Below are positions 1 through 7,436 of a DNA stretch of 15,489 bases, one piece after another. Under the pieces are notes generated by a model. That model did no database searches and had not been told where the DNA came from. It saw only the letters and a program-made list of their open reading frames with translations. Position 1 is the first letter of the stretch. Every line of letters starts with the position of its first letter. This DNA comes from Candidatus Bathyarchaeota archaeon (GTDB lineage: Archaea > Thermoproteota > Bathyarchaeia > 40CM-2-53-6), in NCBI GenBank assembly GCA_005888675.1, contig VBBA01000140.1:1-15489 (forward strand), read 5' to 3'. The translations under genes were made by a program, and so were the position numbers.

Positions 1-547
1 AGGGGGTGGACACTTGGACCACGTTCAAGGCGAGGGAAGGCTGGGTATCGAGGAGAGACTCGTAATCGGGTGATAAGACAAGAAGCAGATTCCCGTAGCC
101 GTTTGGGGGGATTGGGACCGTCGCGTTCGCGAGTATCTGGTAAAGGCAGCTGCTGCATACGACTTTTGGAGCGGCGGCGCTATTGTAAATCAGGCTGGAC
201 TGTTGGATGGAGATGCGGATTTGATCATAGCGTCCTGATTGGATTGGTGATATGATGGAGGCACCTGGTGAGGATTGGCCGTTCTGGCCGGCGAGGTCAA
301 GTTTCGGAGGATTGTCGGTCCAAGAGACTGTAACCCAGCCGATACTTGAAGGCAGACCGGCAGTGTGAAGTTCCATCTGGTTAATCGTGATGTAGAAGTG
401 GAGGATGGGTGCAGGGGTTGAGATGGTGAAGACTCGAAGGTTCATTGTACCCTTCGTGAGAGGAGGAATAAGCGCTAGGGCCAAGACGATGATAAGTAGC
501 CCGGCGAAAACGCCTCTTCGCCAGAACGGGTAATGGTAATCGGTCAC
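1..547 (-). CDS. Exported DUF4382-like protein (partial, C-terminus beyond window)
   Basis: The frame stays open from a GTG at 547 to the left edge, giving about 182 residues without a stop. The start is supported by a GAGACGAGG purine stretch just upstream. Residues about 13-30 form one hydrophobic helix after a short Arg-containing N-terminus (FWRRG), so this is a signal anchor or uncleaved signal peptide with the rest outside the cell. The outer part is beta-rich, and its order of motifs (ITINQMELHTAG, GWVTVSW, KLDLAGQNG, then SGRYDQIRISI) resembles the DUF4382 family of archaeal and bacterial surface proteins; that family assignment is from memory of its pattern. A CxxC (VVCSSC) follows. 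It lies 62 bases downstream of the glycosyltransferase gene on the same strand, so it may be a surface protein made with, or modified by, those enzymes. A TTTTAATA element near 573-580 could be its own box A. Confidence 0.7.
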   Translation of the reverse strand, partial: MTDYHYPFWRRGVFAGLLIIVLALALIPPLTKGTMNLRVFTISTPAPILHFYITINQMELHTAGLPSSIGWVTVSWTDNPPKLDLAGQNGQSSPGASIISPIQSGRYDQIRISIQQSSLIYNSAAAPKVVCSSCLYQILANATVPIPPNGYGNLLLVLSPDYESLLDTQPSLALNVVQVSTP

Positions 548-609
548 GATGGTTGCCTCGTCTCGTTGGACCTATTAAAATCGCTCGACATGGCCACCCG
601 GAGATTGTC

Positions 610-1272
610 TTATCGGAAGTATCTCCAGGCAAGGAATCGAATGTAGTCCTTGAGGTTGGATCTGTAGCTCATCTTGCTCTCTCCGGCTACTCTTGGGGGA
701 AAGCTCACCGTGACTTGGGAGACTTTGAAGCCTGCTCGGATGCTCCGGAAGACTATTTCTGGCATGAAGGCAAACCCGTTGCTTCTCATTTCAGGAAGGA
801 CTCTCTTCAGCAGTGGACGAGAGTAGAGACGGTAAGAACTTGTATAGTCGGTATAGGGTCCGAGGAGGATGGAATTAACCAGATTACTCACCATTCTTCT
901 GTGAAACCTCGATCCGGTCTCTGCCCTTGCCCCTAAGACTAGATCTGCGTCGGTTGCTATGAGCATGTCCATCTCCTCCGGCAAGTGGCTTAGATCAGTG
1001 TCCAGGGTCAATACTGGGCCTGATTCGTCTCCTTCTTCGATGGCTTTTGCAAGGCCTGCTTTGTAGGCTCGGCCGAGTCCCGGTGGGACGTCGACCGTCT
1101 CGACCTCGTATTTGTCGAGGATTTGCTGGGTCTTGTCCGTGGCTGTTAGTGGTACGATGATCTTCCATTTGGACGAGTTTCTTTCCAATGCGGGAAGGAG
1201 TCGCTGCATGAAGAGTTCAGCTGTCTCTTCCTCATTCCTCATCGGAGTGACTACGGTCAGCATGTCGAGCAT
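610..1272 (-). CDS. Family 2 glycosyltransferase, Dpm1-like
   Basis: A 220-residue soluble glycosyltransferase of the GT-A fold. The N-terminal TVVTPMRNEE (residues 6-15) is the nucleotide-sugar binding strand and loop. LDTDLSH around residues 90-96 holds the DxD metal site (D91, D93). The D-x-TSSYRLYSR segment near 142-152 is the usual signature of dolichol-phosphate mannose/glucose synthases, which move a sugar from GDP- or UDP-sugar to a polyprenyl phosphate on the cytoplasmic face. There is no C-terminal membrane domain, so it is the short Dpm1 type. It ends in a basic, aromatic stretch (FLAWRYFR) that could touch the membrane. The gene is 29 bases downstream of the membrane glycosyltransferase on the same strand; the likely division of work is that this enzyme makes the lipid-linked sugar donor and its neighbour uses it. 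ATG 1272 is used; a second ATG three codons later is possible. Confidence 0.85.
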   Translation of the reverse strand: MLDMLTVVTPMRNEEETAELFMQRLLPALERNSSKWKIIVPLTATDKTQQILDKYEVETVDVPPGLGRAYKAGLAKAIEEGDESGPVLTLDTDLSHLPEEMDMLIATDADLVLGARAETGSRFHRRMVSNLVNSILLGPYTDYTSSYRLYSRPLLKRVLPEMRSNGFAFMPEIVFRSIRAGFKVSQVTVSFPPRVAGESKMSYRSNLKDYIRFLAWRYFR

Positions 1273-1301
1273 TCTTCACAATATTCCATTTTTTGGCTAG
1301 A

Positions 1302-2699
1302 TCAATGGATTGTGGTTGATCTCACTTCGACGAGGTAGTTGTAATAGTTGTACCTTTGGAATATTGGGGAGGCGGTGTCGAACGCAATCTTGTACTGCGG
1401 GATACTGTTGATCGTCGTAAGGTCGCCTGGAAGGTCAACGATTAGATAGACAGCCGAACCGTTTAGCGCGCTCCAAGGTACCGTGTACCGATCGTAGACT
1501 GCGACATTCGGATAGTTTTGTTTGAGAAGCCAGATGTATGTCGAGCTCGCGATTACCTTCGGCGAACCAAGGCTGCCAACGTAAGAGAGGGCGGCTTGTT
1601 GAGAATCGGACGGTGATTGGGTAGTCACCAAGAAGAGTGATGATGCAATAAGTGCCACTATCAGAATGGCGAATAGGGTAGTTTTGAGGGCCTTCGGATT
1701 TCCTATCTTCGGGACTCGATCGAAGACCTCGAACAGTAGTAGGCTGGAGAGGATGGAGAGGAAGGGTAGTGTCGGGATGAGATAGACGGTAGATATTTTC
1801 AGGAATAGGACGATGAACGCGAGGTAATAGGCGACTGGGAAGGCTAGGAGAGCCCATCGTCGTTTATAGGCTGCCCAGATTATTCCTGCGAGACCAAAGA
1901 AGATGAATGGGTCACGGGTTGAGATTCTCTGGACGATCAAACTTATCGCAGATACTGCGCGTTCTCCTCCGAGACCGGTCAGTCCGAATTGTTGGTCGAT
2001 GAGGTTGGAGAATCCCACTTGTGTCGTTCCGTATAGTATCCATATGATCGGTAGGATGGATGATAGGATCAGCCATGAGATGATGTATCGGGGATTCTTC
2101 TTTTGGGTAAAGAACAAAACTAGGAAGCCGGGGAGGAAGAATATTGCTGTCTGTTTGGAGATCAAAGATGCACCGTATGCGACGCCCGACAATGTCGGAT
2201 TCTTTGGCTTTGAGAGAGTGAATAGAATACTGAGCAGGAGGAATAGTGCGAGGAAGTTGTCGACAACTGTGAGTCTGAGGTAACGTGCGGAGAGTGGTGT
2301 CGCTTCGTAGAGTAGTGGTGTGAGGATTGCTAGCCGTTTGTCGTTTGGGAAGAATAATCCGGTGACGCGGTAGAGTAATAGTCCGTCGATGACTGAGAAA
2401 CCGATCATGAGGACTCGCGGGATGAGATAGTCTCTGGGGTTTATCGTGGCGAAGAGCAACGCGAGTATTGCCAGTGGAGCGAATGGATGACCATAGTAGG
2501 TGAGGTGGCCTGTCTGGAGCCATTGAAGGCTTGATGTTAGGTAGGCTCCCTCATCATAGAACCAGGCAGGATAACCAAGCAGGTTTGGAAGGTGAACTAG
2601 GATGGCGATTGCTACTATGAGGACTGGGAAAGTCCACGGATGAACGATCAATTCGTTGTAACCCTTGATAATCCGGGTTTGCAAAGAGGCTGCTGTCAC
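1302..2699 (-). CDS. GT39/PMT-like membrane glycosyltransferase
   Basis: A 465-residue integral membrane protein with roughly ten hydrophobic helices. After the first helix comes WFYDEGAY with the acidic pair D49-E50, placed where GT-C enzymes (protein O-mannosyltransferases, ArnT, and relatives) carry the catalytic acid in the first outer loop. The C-terminal ~110 residues form a mostly soluble domain (SSTYIWLLKQNYPNVAV onwards), also usual for the family. These enzymes use a polyprenyl-phosphate sugar as donor and glycosylate proteins or lipids outside the membrane. The start is a GTG within AGGATGTGACA; no strong ribosome-binding site is visible, so the gene may be leaderless. It is divergent from the carbamate kinase gene and leads the set with the Dpm1-like gene and the DUF4382-like gene. 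The acceptor and the sugar cannot be told from the sequence. Confidence 0.82.
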   Translation of the reverse strand: MTAASLQTRIIKGYNELIVHPWTFPVLIVAIAILVHLPNLLGYPAWFYDEGAYLTSSLQWLQTGHLTYYGHPFAPLAILALLFATINPRDYLIPRVLMIGFSVIDGLLLYRVTGLFFPNDKRLAILTPLLYEATPLSARYLRLTVVDNFLALFLLLSILFTLSKPKNPTLSGVAYGASLISKQTAIFFLPGFLVLFFTQKKNPRYIISWLILSSILPIIWILYGTTQVGFSNLIDQQFGLTGLGGERAVSAISLIVQRISTRDPFIFFGLAGIIWAAYKRRWALLAFPVAYYLAFIVLFLKISTVYLIPTLPFLSILSSLLLFEVFDRVPKIGNPKALKTTLFAILIVALIASSLFLVTTQSPSDSQQAALSYVGSLGSPKVIASSTYIWLLKQNYPNVAVYDRYTVPWSALNGSAVYLIVDLPGDLTTINSIPQYKIAFDTASPIFQRYNYYNYLVEVRSTTIH

Positions 2700-2829
2700 A
2701 TCCTAGGTTGATGGTTTGAGCGAAGCTGTTCCTGTTGAGGGTCTATAGCGATTACGCTAAGACAAAAAGGGAGGTCAGAATGCATGTATTCTCGCGGTAA
2801 TACGGTCCGGCTTCGAATATCACCGGGTT
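2700..2829. promoter_or_regulatory. Divergent intergenic region with two small palindromes
   Basis: These 130 bases separate the minus-strand glycosyltransferase genes from the plus-strand carbamate kinase gene and must hold promoters for both. Two inverted repeats are visible: TAGCG-ATTA-CGCTA at 2746-2759 (perfect 5-base arms) and GAATGCATGTATTC at 2778-2791 (7-base arms with one mismatch). Their size fits binding sites for a dimeric helix-turn-helix regulator, but no regulator gene is in the window. TTCGAATATC at 2812-2821 is a weak box A candidate but is too close to the TTG start for certainty. Confidence 0.3.
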
Positions 2830-3792
2830 TTGGGCTTGTTGGATAGAAAGAGTGTGACAGTGGTCGCGCTTGGTGGAAACGCTATCCTTCAGCACGATGA
2901 ACGAGGGACGTTTGATCAACAGTACAAGAACATCAAGGACACCACAGCGAGACTGGCAGACGTGATCGAGGCAGGACAACATATTGTGATCACTCATGGT
3001 AACGGGCCACAGATTGGTGCGACATTAATACGGCACGAGATGGCACGCAAAGCCGTTCCTCCATTACCACTGGACGCCTGCGGCGCCGAGACGCAGGGAT
3101 TGCTAGGATACATGATCCAACAGTCGTTGGAAGATGAATTGTACCGTCGAAGCATGAAGAGGCCTGTAGTGACGATTGTTACTCAGGTATTAGTGGACAA
3201 GAATGATCCCGCCTTCCGGAAACCCACCAAGCCGATAGGACCGTTCTATACACGAGAGCAGGCTGACGAGTTGCAGAAGACACGGAAGGACTTGGTGATC
3301 GTTGAGGAGAAGGGCAAGGGTTTCCGGCGAGTGGTCCCGTCACCGGATCCAAAATTGATAGTTGAGGGCGAGGCGATACGGACTCTTGTTGGAGATGGAG
3401 TAACAATAACCATCGCCTGCGGTGGAGGCGGCATTCCAGTGGTGAATGAAGGTGCAGGATTTGCTGGTGTTGAGGCAGTGATCGATAAGGATCTTGCTGC
3501 GGAACGATTGGCCTCTGTTGTTGGAGCTGATCGATTAGTCATACTGACTGATGTGCAGGGTGTCTTTCTGAATTACGGTAAGCCAGATCAGAAGTTCATA
3601 GATCATCCCAGCATCGACGAATTGGAAGAGTATGTTCGTCAGGGCCAGTTTGCGAAGGGAAGCATGGAACCAAAGGTCCGGGCTGTGATACGGTTTATTC
3701 GAAACGGTGGAAAGCTCGCGGTGATAGCCCATCTTCGGGACGTCCATCTCGCTCTAGAAGGTAAGGCCGGGACGAGAGTAGGGTCCATCTAG
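2830..3792 (+). CDS. arcC: Carbamate kinase
   Basis: A 320-residue member of the amino-acid kinase superfamily, close to the usual carbamate kinase length of about 310. VVALGGNAIL (residues 11-20) is the glycine-rich phosphate loop, THGNGPQIG (55-63) and DACGAETQG (82-90) are the substrate-side signatures, and CGGGGIPVV near 198-206 followed by VIDKDLAAERLA is the characteristic carbamate kinase segment. The enzyme interconverts ATP + carbamate and ADP + carbamoyl phosphate in the cytoplasm, either making ATP from carbamoyl phosphate or supplying it. No arginine deiminase or carbamoyltransferase gene is nearby, so the direction in this organism cannot be judged. The start is uncertain: TTG 2830, 2836 and 2839 all lie just before the first beta strand, and no ribosome-binding site picks one out. 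The gene is separated from the ligase by 100 bases and probably has its own promoter. Confidence 0.93.
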   Translation: MGLLDRKSVTVVALGGNAILQHDERGTFDQQYKNIKDTTARLADVIEAGQHIVITHGNGPQIGATLIRHEMARKAVPPLPLDACGAETQGLLGYMIQQSLEDELYRRSMKRPVVTIVTQVLVDKNDPAFRKPTKPIGPFYTREQADELQKTRKDLVIVEEKGKGFRRVVPSPDPKLIVEGEAIRTLVGDGVTITIACGGGGIPVVNEGAGFAGVEAVIDKDLAAERLASVVGADRLVILTDVQGVFLNYGKPDQKFIDHPSIDELEEYVRQGQFAKGSMEPKVRAVIRFIRNGGKLAVIAHLRDVHLALEGKAGTRVGSI

Positions 3793-3851
3793 CGAAACTG
3801 TGTACCTGTATTCAGTTCCAAAATCTTAGAGAACACTGATAAGCCAACTCA

Positions 3852-3868
3852 GATCGGATGTGCCGATC
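3852..3868. promoter_or_regulatory. Inverted repeat upstream of ligase operon
   Basis: GATCGG-ATGTG-CCGATC is a perfect 6-base-arm inverted repeat lying about 25 bases before the TTG start of the ligase gene. It could be an operator or a small hairpin in the leader; there is no further evidence of function. Confidence 0.2.
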
Positions 3869-3892
3869 GTCCGTCCGGCGGGTGGTTGAAAG

Positions 3893-5674
3893 TTGGAGTA
3901 TCTTAAGGTGGTCGAGGCTTATCAAAAAATTCAAGCGACCACAAAACGATTAGCGATTACCGAGACACTGGTCAATCTTCTGAAGGAAACGCCGCCAAGG
4001 ATCATCGACAAGACCGTCTACCTGACGCAGGGCAAGTTGCATCCTGACTATGAAGGGATCGAGCTCGGTATGGCCGAGAAGCTAGTTATTCGGTCTATCG
4101 CGGCTGCGTTGATGATCGAGCCTGCGAAAATAGAGGTTGGTTACAAGAAGGAAGGTGATCTTGGGACTGCAGCGCTGCAGCTGTTTCAGTCTCAGAAGAT
4201 CGCAAAACTGTCTTCGGGAAAGTTGACGATTGAGCGGGTCTACGACGAGTTGGATAGGATTGCGCGTGTGTCTGGGAAGGGTTCAGTTGATTCAAAGATC
4301 AAGGGGTTGACCGAGATTTTGAGTCAGGCGTCGCCAGAGGAGGCGATGTACATCACTAGGATGGCAATGGGAAGGCTCCGGTTGGGAGTGGCGGATATGA
4401 CGATATTGGACGCGTTGGCCATCGCGCTTGGTGGTGGGAAGAATAATCGGCCTTTGCTGGAGAGGGCGTACAATCTGTGTTCAGATTTGGGATATGTTGC
4501 ACGAGTTCTCGCTGAGAGAGGGCTTGATGCTTTGAAGGAATTCCAGGTCACGGTTGGGCGTCCTATCAGGCCGATGTTGGCCGAGCGGTTGAATGATCCC
4601 CAGGAAATACTGGACAAGATGGGCGGTGAGGCAGCTGCCGAGTACAAATATGACGGGTTGAGGATGCAATGCCACTCCTCGATAGGGAGTGTGAAGTTGT
4701 TCTCCCGTCGATTGGAGGATATTACGAGCCAATTTCCGGATATTCAGGGCTTGGTGCGGGATGGTGGACGGGCTAAGGAGTTCATTGTTGAGGGCGAGGC
4801 GGTTCCTGTTAATCTTGAGACGGGTGAGTTGTTGCCTTTTCAGTTGATATCGCAGCGTCGGGGTCGAAAGTATGAGTTGGATCGGATGATCGAGGAGATT
4901 CCGATCAGTTTCTTCGCGTTCGATGTATTGTACGTGGACGGCGTTGATTATACTCAGCGGCCTTATCCTGAGCGGCGTGATAAGCTGGAAAGTTTGATCA
5001 AGATTCAGGGGGAGCGGTTGACTCTTGCGCATCAGGTCATCGCGAAGAGCGCGGAGAAAATGGAGGATTTCATGGAGCACGCGATCGAGGACGGATGCGA
5101 AGGCATCGTGGCGAAATCGATCAAGCCGGATTCGGTGTACAAGGCGGGGGCGAGGGGTTGGACCTGGATCAAGTACAAGCGCGAGTACAAGTCCGAGATG
5201 CAGGACACTGTGGATTTGACTGTGGTTGGCGCATTTGCCGGCCGTGGCCGGAGAGGTGGGAAGTATGGCGCTTTGTTGATGGCGGCTTATGACAAGAAAG
5301 TAGATGTGTTTAGGACGGTTACGAAGCTTGGATCCGGTTTTAAGGATGAGGATTTGGAGAAGCTGCAGAAGTTGTTGGAGCCGTATAAGATTCCGCATAA
5401 GCATGCGAGAGTGGATTCGAAATTGGTGCCGGACGTCTGGTTTGTGCCGGCGGTGGTCTTGGAGGTAGCAGGATCCGAGATTACTCTCAGTCCGATTCAT
5501 ACGGCGGCTTGGGATAAGGTTAGGAAGGATGCTGGTTTGGCGATTCGTTTTCCACGTTTTACTGGAAAGTATCGGGATGATAAGGAGCCTGAGCAGTCAA
5601 CTACGATCGAGGAGATTTTGGAGATGTATCATAAGCAGTTGAAGAAGGTCAAGGAACAATCATCGACTGCCTAG
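3893..5674 (+). CDS. lig: ATP-dependent DNA ligase
   Basis: A 593-residue archaeal/eukaryotic-type DNA ligase that seals nicks using ATP. The N-terminal DNA-binding domain (about 1-220) contains the characteristic LGVADMTILDALA. The adenylation domain follows: motif I KYDGLR at 252-257 with nucleophilic lysine K252, motif III around FSRRLEDIT and EGEAV (270-304), motif IIIa FFAFDVLYVDG (340-350), motif IV EGIVAKS (403-409) and motif V WTWIKYK (423-429); the OB-fold with the usual C-terminal motif completes it. All catalytic motifs appear intact. The TTG start at 3893 is chosen because the protein then begins EYLKVVEAYQKI, exactly where homologues start, with GGGTGG upstream as a possible ribosome-binding site. 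It is co-transcribed with the PriS-like gene eight bases downstream, pointing to a shared role in replication, gap filling or end repair. Confidence 0.96.
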   Translation: MEYLKVVEAYQKIQATTKRLAITETLVNLLKETPPRIIDKTVYLTQGKLHPDYEGIELGMAEKLVIRSIAAALMIEPAKIEVGYKKEGDLGTAALQLFQSQKIAKLSSGKLTIERVYDELDRIARVSGKGSVDSKIKGLTEILSQASPEEAMYITRMAMGRLRLGVADMTILDALAIALGGGKNNRPLLERAYNLCSDLGYVARVLAERGLDALKEFQVTVGRPIRPMLAERLNDPQEILDKMGGEAAAEYKYDGLRMQCHSSIGSVKLFSRRLEDITSQFPDIQGLVRDGGRAKEFIVEGEAVPVNLETGELLPFQLISQRRGRKYELDRMIEEIPISFFAFDVLYVDGVDYTQRPYPERRDKLESLIKIQGERLTLAHQVIAKSAEKMEDFMEHAIEDGCEGIVAKSIKPDSVYKAGARGWTWIKYKREYKSEMQDTVDLTVVGAFAGRGRRGGKYGALLMAAYDKKVDVFRTVTKLGSGFKDEDLEKLQKLLEPYKIPHKHARVDSKLVPDVWFVPAVVLEVAGSEITLSPIHTAAWDKVRKDAGLAIRFPRFTGKYRDDKEPEQSTTIEEILEMYHKQLKKVKEQSSTA

Positions 5675-5682
5675 AGGTAGGA
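5673..5682 (+). promoter_or_regulatory. Strong ribosome-binding site for the PriS-like gene
   Basis: AGAGGTAGGAG overlaps the ligase stop codon and directly precedes the GTG at 5683. It decides the GTG start and implies translational coupling to the ligase gene. Confidence 0.6.
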
Positions 5683-6519
5683 GTGGTCGATTCCTATATT
5701 TTGAAACTGCTATCAAGGTACAACTTTCCAGGTGGGATGCGGCCTGCGACGGTGCAGGACAGGAGGGAGTACTATCTTAACGAGTTCCAGGTTGGCAAAA
5801 TGAAACGCTGGTTTGATCATTGGAGCAGTCCCGTGGTTTTTGCATTAGTAATCGGTCGCCATACTAGGATCTTCCCCAAGGAGCATAGGAACAAGTTTCG
5901 GGACACAATCGTCATCGATGAGTACAGGAGCTTCATGGACGTTTTGGAATGGTTGCTGAAGTATCCGCCTGAGAGCGTCTATTACGATCGGAACATCTAC
6001 ACGTCTTGGGAACAGGCCCGTACTAAGCAGGATGTCAAGGATCTGGGACGGAAGTACGGTCAGGAGATGGCATTTGACATTGACCCGGAGAACTTCACTT
6101 GCCCTATTCACGGTTCCCTAGAGCAGAAGATGGAGCGTCATCAGGGATTATCGTTTTGCAGGCTGGAGTTGCAGCTGGCAAGGATGCAAGTCCTAGAACT
6201 GTACGAGTTGTTGTCCCGGAGGTTTGGAGATATCCAGATTGTCTATTCAGGTCGTGGATTCCATTTGCATGTTTTAGATGACAAGGTGTTATGGTGGACT
6301 CGGAAGAAGCGGTTGGCATATGCTAATTCCCTGATTAGGAAGAGGTTTGTGATGGATGAATGGGTGACCGCAGGAGGGATTCGAATGATCCGATTGCCCT
6401 ATTCACTGAATAGCTTGGTTAGCAGGATTGCCTTGCCTTTGAAGCCTTCTGAGCTGGAATCATTTGATCCTTTAACGGATCCCAGGGTGATTCCAAGCTT
6501 TCTTGGGGGAAGAGCCTAG
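5683..6519 (+). CDS. PriS-like archaeo-eukaryotic primase superfamily protein
   Basis: A 278-residue protein with the main marks of the primase small-subunit fold: EMAFDIDPE with the metal-binding pair D132 and D134, SGRGFHLHV at 189-197 (the nucleotide-binding SGRGxHxHV), and RMIRLPYSLN at 234-243, matching the RLIR-P-SLH segment, ending with FDPLTDP. A reduced zinc-knuckle-like cluster is seen (C140, H143, C159), but the usual last CxxC has become C-x-L-E. At the place where PriS proteins have the third catalytic Asp (VT-x-D-x-x-R) this protein reads VTAGGIR (228-234), so that Asp is replaced by Gly. It is also shorter than typical PriS (about 330-390). It is therefore likely a diverged paralogue rather than the replicative primase; it could be a repair polymerase or an inactive partner of the adjacent ligase, with which it forms an operon. 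The comparison with PriS is from memory of the family. Confidence 0.82.
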   Translation: MVDSYILKLLSRYNFPGGMRPATVQDRREYYLNEFQVGKMKRWFDHWSSPVVFALVIGRHTRIFPKEHRNKFRDTIVIDEYRSFMDVLEWLLKYPPESVYYDRNIYTSWEQARTKQDVKDLGRKYGQEMAFDIDPENFTCPIHGSLEQKMERHQGLSFCRLELQLARMQVLELYELLSRRFGDIQIVYSGRGFHLHVLDDKVLWWTRKKRLAYANSLIRKRFVMDEWVTAGGIRMIRLPYSLNSLVSRIALPLKPSELESFDPLTDPRVIPSFLGGRA

Positions 6520-6531
6520 TTTCTCGGGAAG

Positions 6532-6538
6532 AAAAAAA
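6532..6538 (-). terminator. Oligo-T terminator for the Arg-rich gene
   Basis: Reading the minus strand, a run of seven T followed by CTTC lies about 32 bases after the stop of the Arg-rich ORF. Archaeal RNA polymerases commonly stop at such T tracts. It lies in the 50-base gap between convergent genes. Confidence 0.35.
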
Positions 6539-6569
6539 TCGGGTTTGTTCTTCGAGCCTTGACTATTCT

Positions 6570-6881
6570 CTACCGGCGTCGGCTTCTGCCTGTTCCGCGT
6601 CTGCTTCTTGATCGGCTTCGGGCGCGGCTTCGGCTGGTTTTGCGGCTTCGGGTTCCGCGTGAGCGGGATCGGGCTCTTGTCCTAGCTCGTGCTCCGGCGG
6701 CTGCGCGTCTTCTTGTTCCTCTTCCTCTAGCTGCACGTTTCCTCGTTTTTGATACACTGGTTCTTCGTTTAGTGCTGGAGGGTCGTGTGGTTCTTCCGGT
6801 TGTACCTGCTTTGCGTTCTTTGCCGGCGTAGTAATAGTAGGCTTTGCCTTTTCTGGTTCTGCGACTGCTTCCCATTGCCAT
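6570..6881 (-). CDS. Very Arg/Ser-rich small basic protein (hypothetical)
   Basis: A 103-residue ORF starting ATGGCAATGG, with AGGTAG about ten bases upstream as a possible ribosome-binding site. The first 30 residues (AMGSSRRTRKGKAYYYYAG) are basic with a four-tyrosine run; the rest is dominated by Arg, Ser, Thr and Ala, with RSRSR- and RARSR-like runs to the end. No fold is predictable; a disordered nucleic-acid-binding tail, akin to chromatin or RNP tails, is the obvious guess. The same DNA one frame over encodes an acidic, Pro/Ala-rich stretch that stays open across the same span but has no ATG, GTG or TTG until well inside it, so the basic frame is preferred on start-codon evidence only. 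It is convergent with the PriS-like gene. Function unknown. Confidence 0.45.
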   Translation of the reverse strand: MAMGSSRRTRKGKAYYYYAGKERKAGTTGRTTRPSSTKRRTSVSKTRKRAARGRGTRRRAAAGARARTRARSRSRGTRSRKTSRSRARSRSRSRRGTGRSRRR

Positions 6882-6894
6882 TTTGTCTTGCTAC

Positions 6895-7128
6895 CTAATT
6901 TGGGGCTCGGTATGTAGGATGCTTATTTGCTTTTTCGGAGATCGACAGTATTCGAGATCCTCCGGCCAAGTAGACCTGTCTTGATCTGGAATTGGCGCCG
7001 AGACCCTTGAGAATTGATTCCATCGATGTTTTCACAGTCCAATGCGAAAGTATTGCTCCACATGCTTTCCCCCCCACGCTCAAATTTTTCTTTCTAATCA
7101 GTATACCCCCTCCCCCTCCTGCGCTCAA
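6895..7128 (-). CDS. Doubtful small ORF upstream of the Arg-rich gene
   Basis: A 77-codon ORF ending 13 bases before the ATG of the Arg-rich ORF, so the two could be co-transcribed. Its first codons read through a poly-G tract (five glycines), which is unlikely protein; an internal ATG at 7023 would give 42 residues beginning MESILKGLG and ending ANKHPTYRAPN. No family is recognised and no clear ribosome-binding site is seen. It may be a small real gene from 7023, or no gene at all. Confidence 0.22.
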   Translation of the reverse strand: MSAGGGGGILIRKKNLSVGGKACGAILSHWTVKTSMESILKGLGANSRSRQVYLAGGSRILSISEKANKHPTYRAPN

Positions 7129-7143
7129 GATTCACGCTCAATT
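7075..7143. repeat. Three copies of a CGCTCAA-type element
   Basis: CACGCTCAAAT (7075-7085), GCGCTCAAGATT (7121-7132) and CACGCTCAATT (7133-7143) share CGCTCAA followed by A/T-rich bases, the last two being adjacent. They flank two C-rich tracts. They may be protein-binding sites or chance. Confidence 0.3.
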
Positions 7144-7436
7144 CGTAAACCTCACGAGGACGATCATGCTAGTCTCACGAGGAGGATCAGAAAAGTTCCG
7201 TTTGGTAATTACTCGTGGGTAAGTATCTGTCCATCTCTGGATATGTGTCGGTAGCTTGGACCATGTTAATATGTCTCGTGTGGACAATAGTATGGTGTAA
7301 GTGTTCCTGCTTCTCGTTTGGAACAATTGATCGATTAGACATAGGAGGGTTCTGTGGGATCTTGAACAAAGAGGATAGAGCGGAGCGGACCCACAGGTCA
7401 GATTCGTCGGATTGGCGAGAGACTGAGAGAGGAAAG
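7129..7436. other. Gene-poor region before the terminase genes, with short repeats
   Basis: I see no convincing gene here on either strand: the plus-strand frame open from 7215 is rich in Trp and Cys and looks non-coding before 7437. The stretch contains the direct repeats described separately and probably the promoter for the small coiled-coil ORF and terminase. GTTAATATG at 7265-7273 is the nearest A/T-rich candidate for a box A, but weak. Confidence 0.35.
7151..7189. repeat. 16-base direct repeat, two copies 23 bases apart
   Basis: CTCACGAGGACGATCA at 7151-7166 and CTCACGAGGAGGATCA at 7174-7189 differ at one base. Their start-to-start distance of 23 bases is near two helical turns, as for tandem operator sites. 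They precede the terminase genes, where a viral-type repressor site or attachment-related repeat would be plausible. Confidence 0.5.

Noticed and set aside
70..255. Plus-strand ORF at the left edge
   Set aside because: It lies opposite the open DUF4382-like frame and has no recognisable features.
1912..2523. Minus-strand 203-codon ORF within the membrane glycosyltransferase gene
   Set aside because: It is an alternative frame of the real gene, rich in His/Pro/Arg and lacking hydrophobic helices; the overlapping frame has a coherent GT-C protein.
4481..5500. Long minus-strand ORF of 339 codons inside the ligase gene
   Set aside because: It lies entirely opposite the ligase frame, whose motifs are all intact, and its translation shows no family signature; it is a mirror of G-rich wobble bases.
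6559..6831. Plus-strand 90-codon Arg/Leu-rich ORF
   Set aside because: It is the complement of the Arg-rich minus-strand DNA; it has no ribosome-binding site and directly follows the stop of the PriS-like gene in a convergent setting.
7215..7436. N-terminal extension of the small coiled-coil ORF from 7215
   Set aside because: The added residues are Trp/Cys-rich and then irregular; a good ribosome-binding site and helical protein start at 7437.
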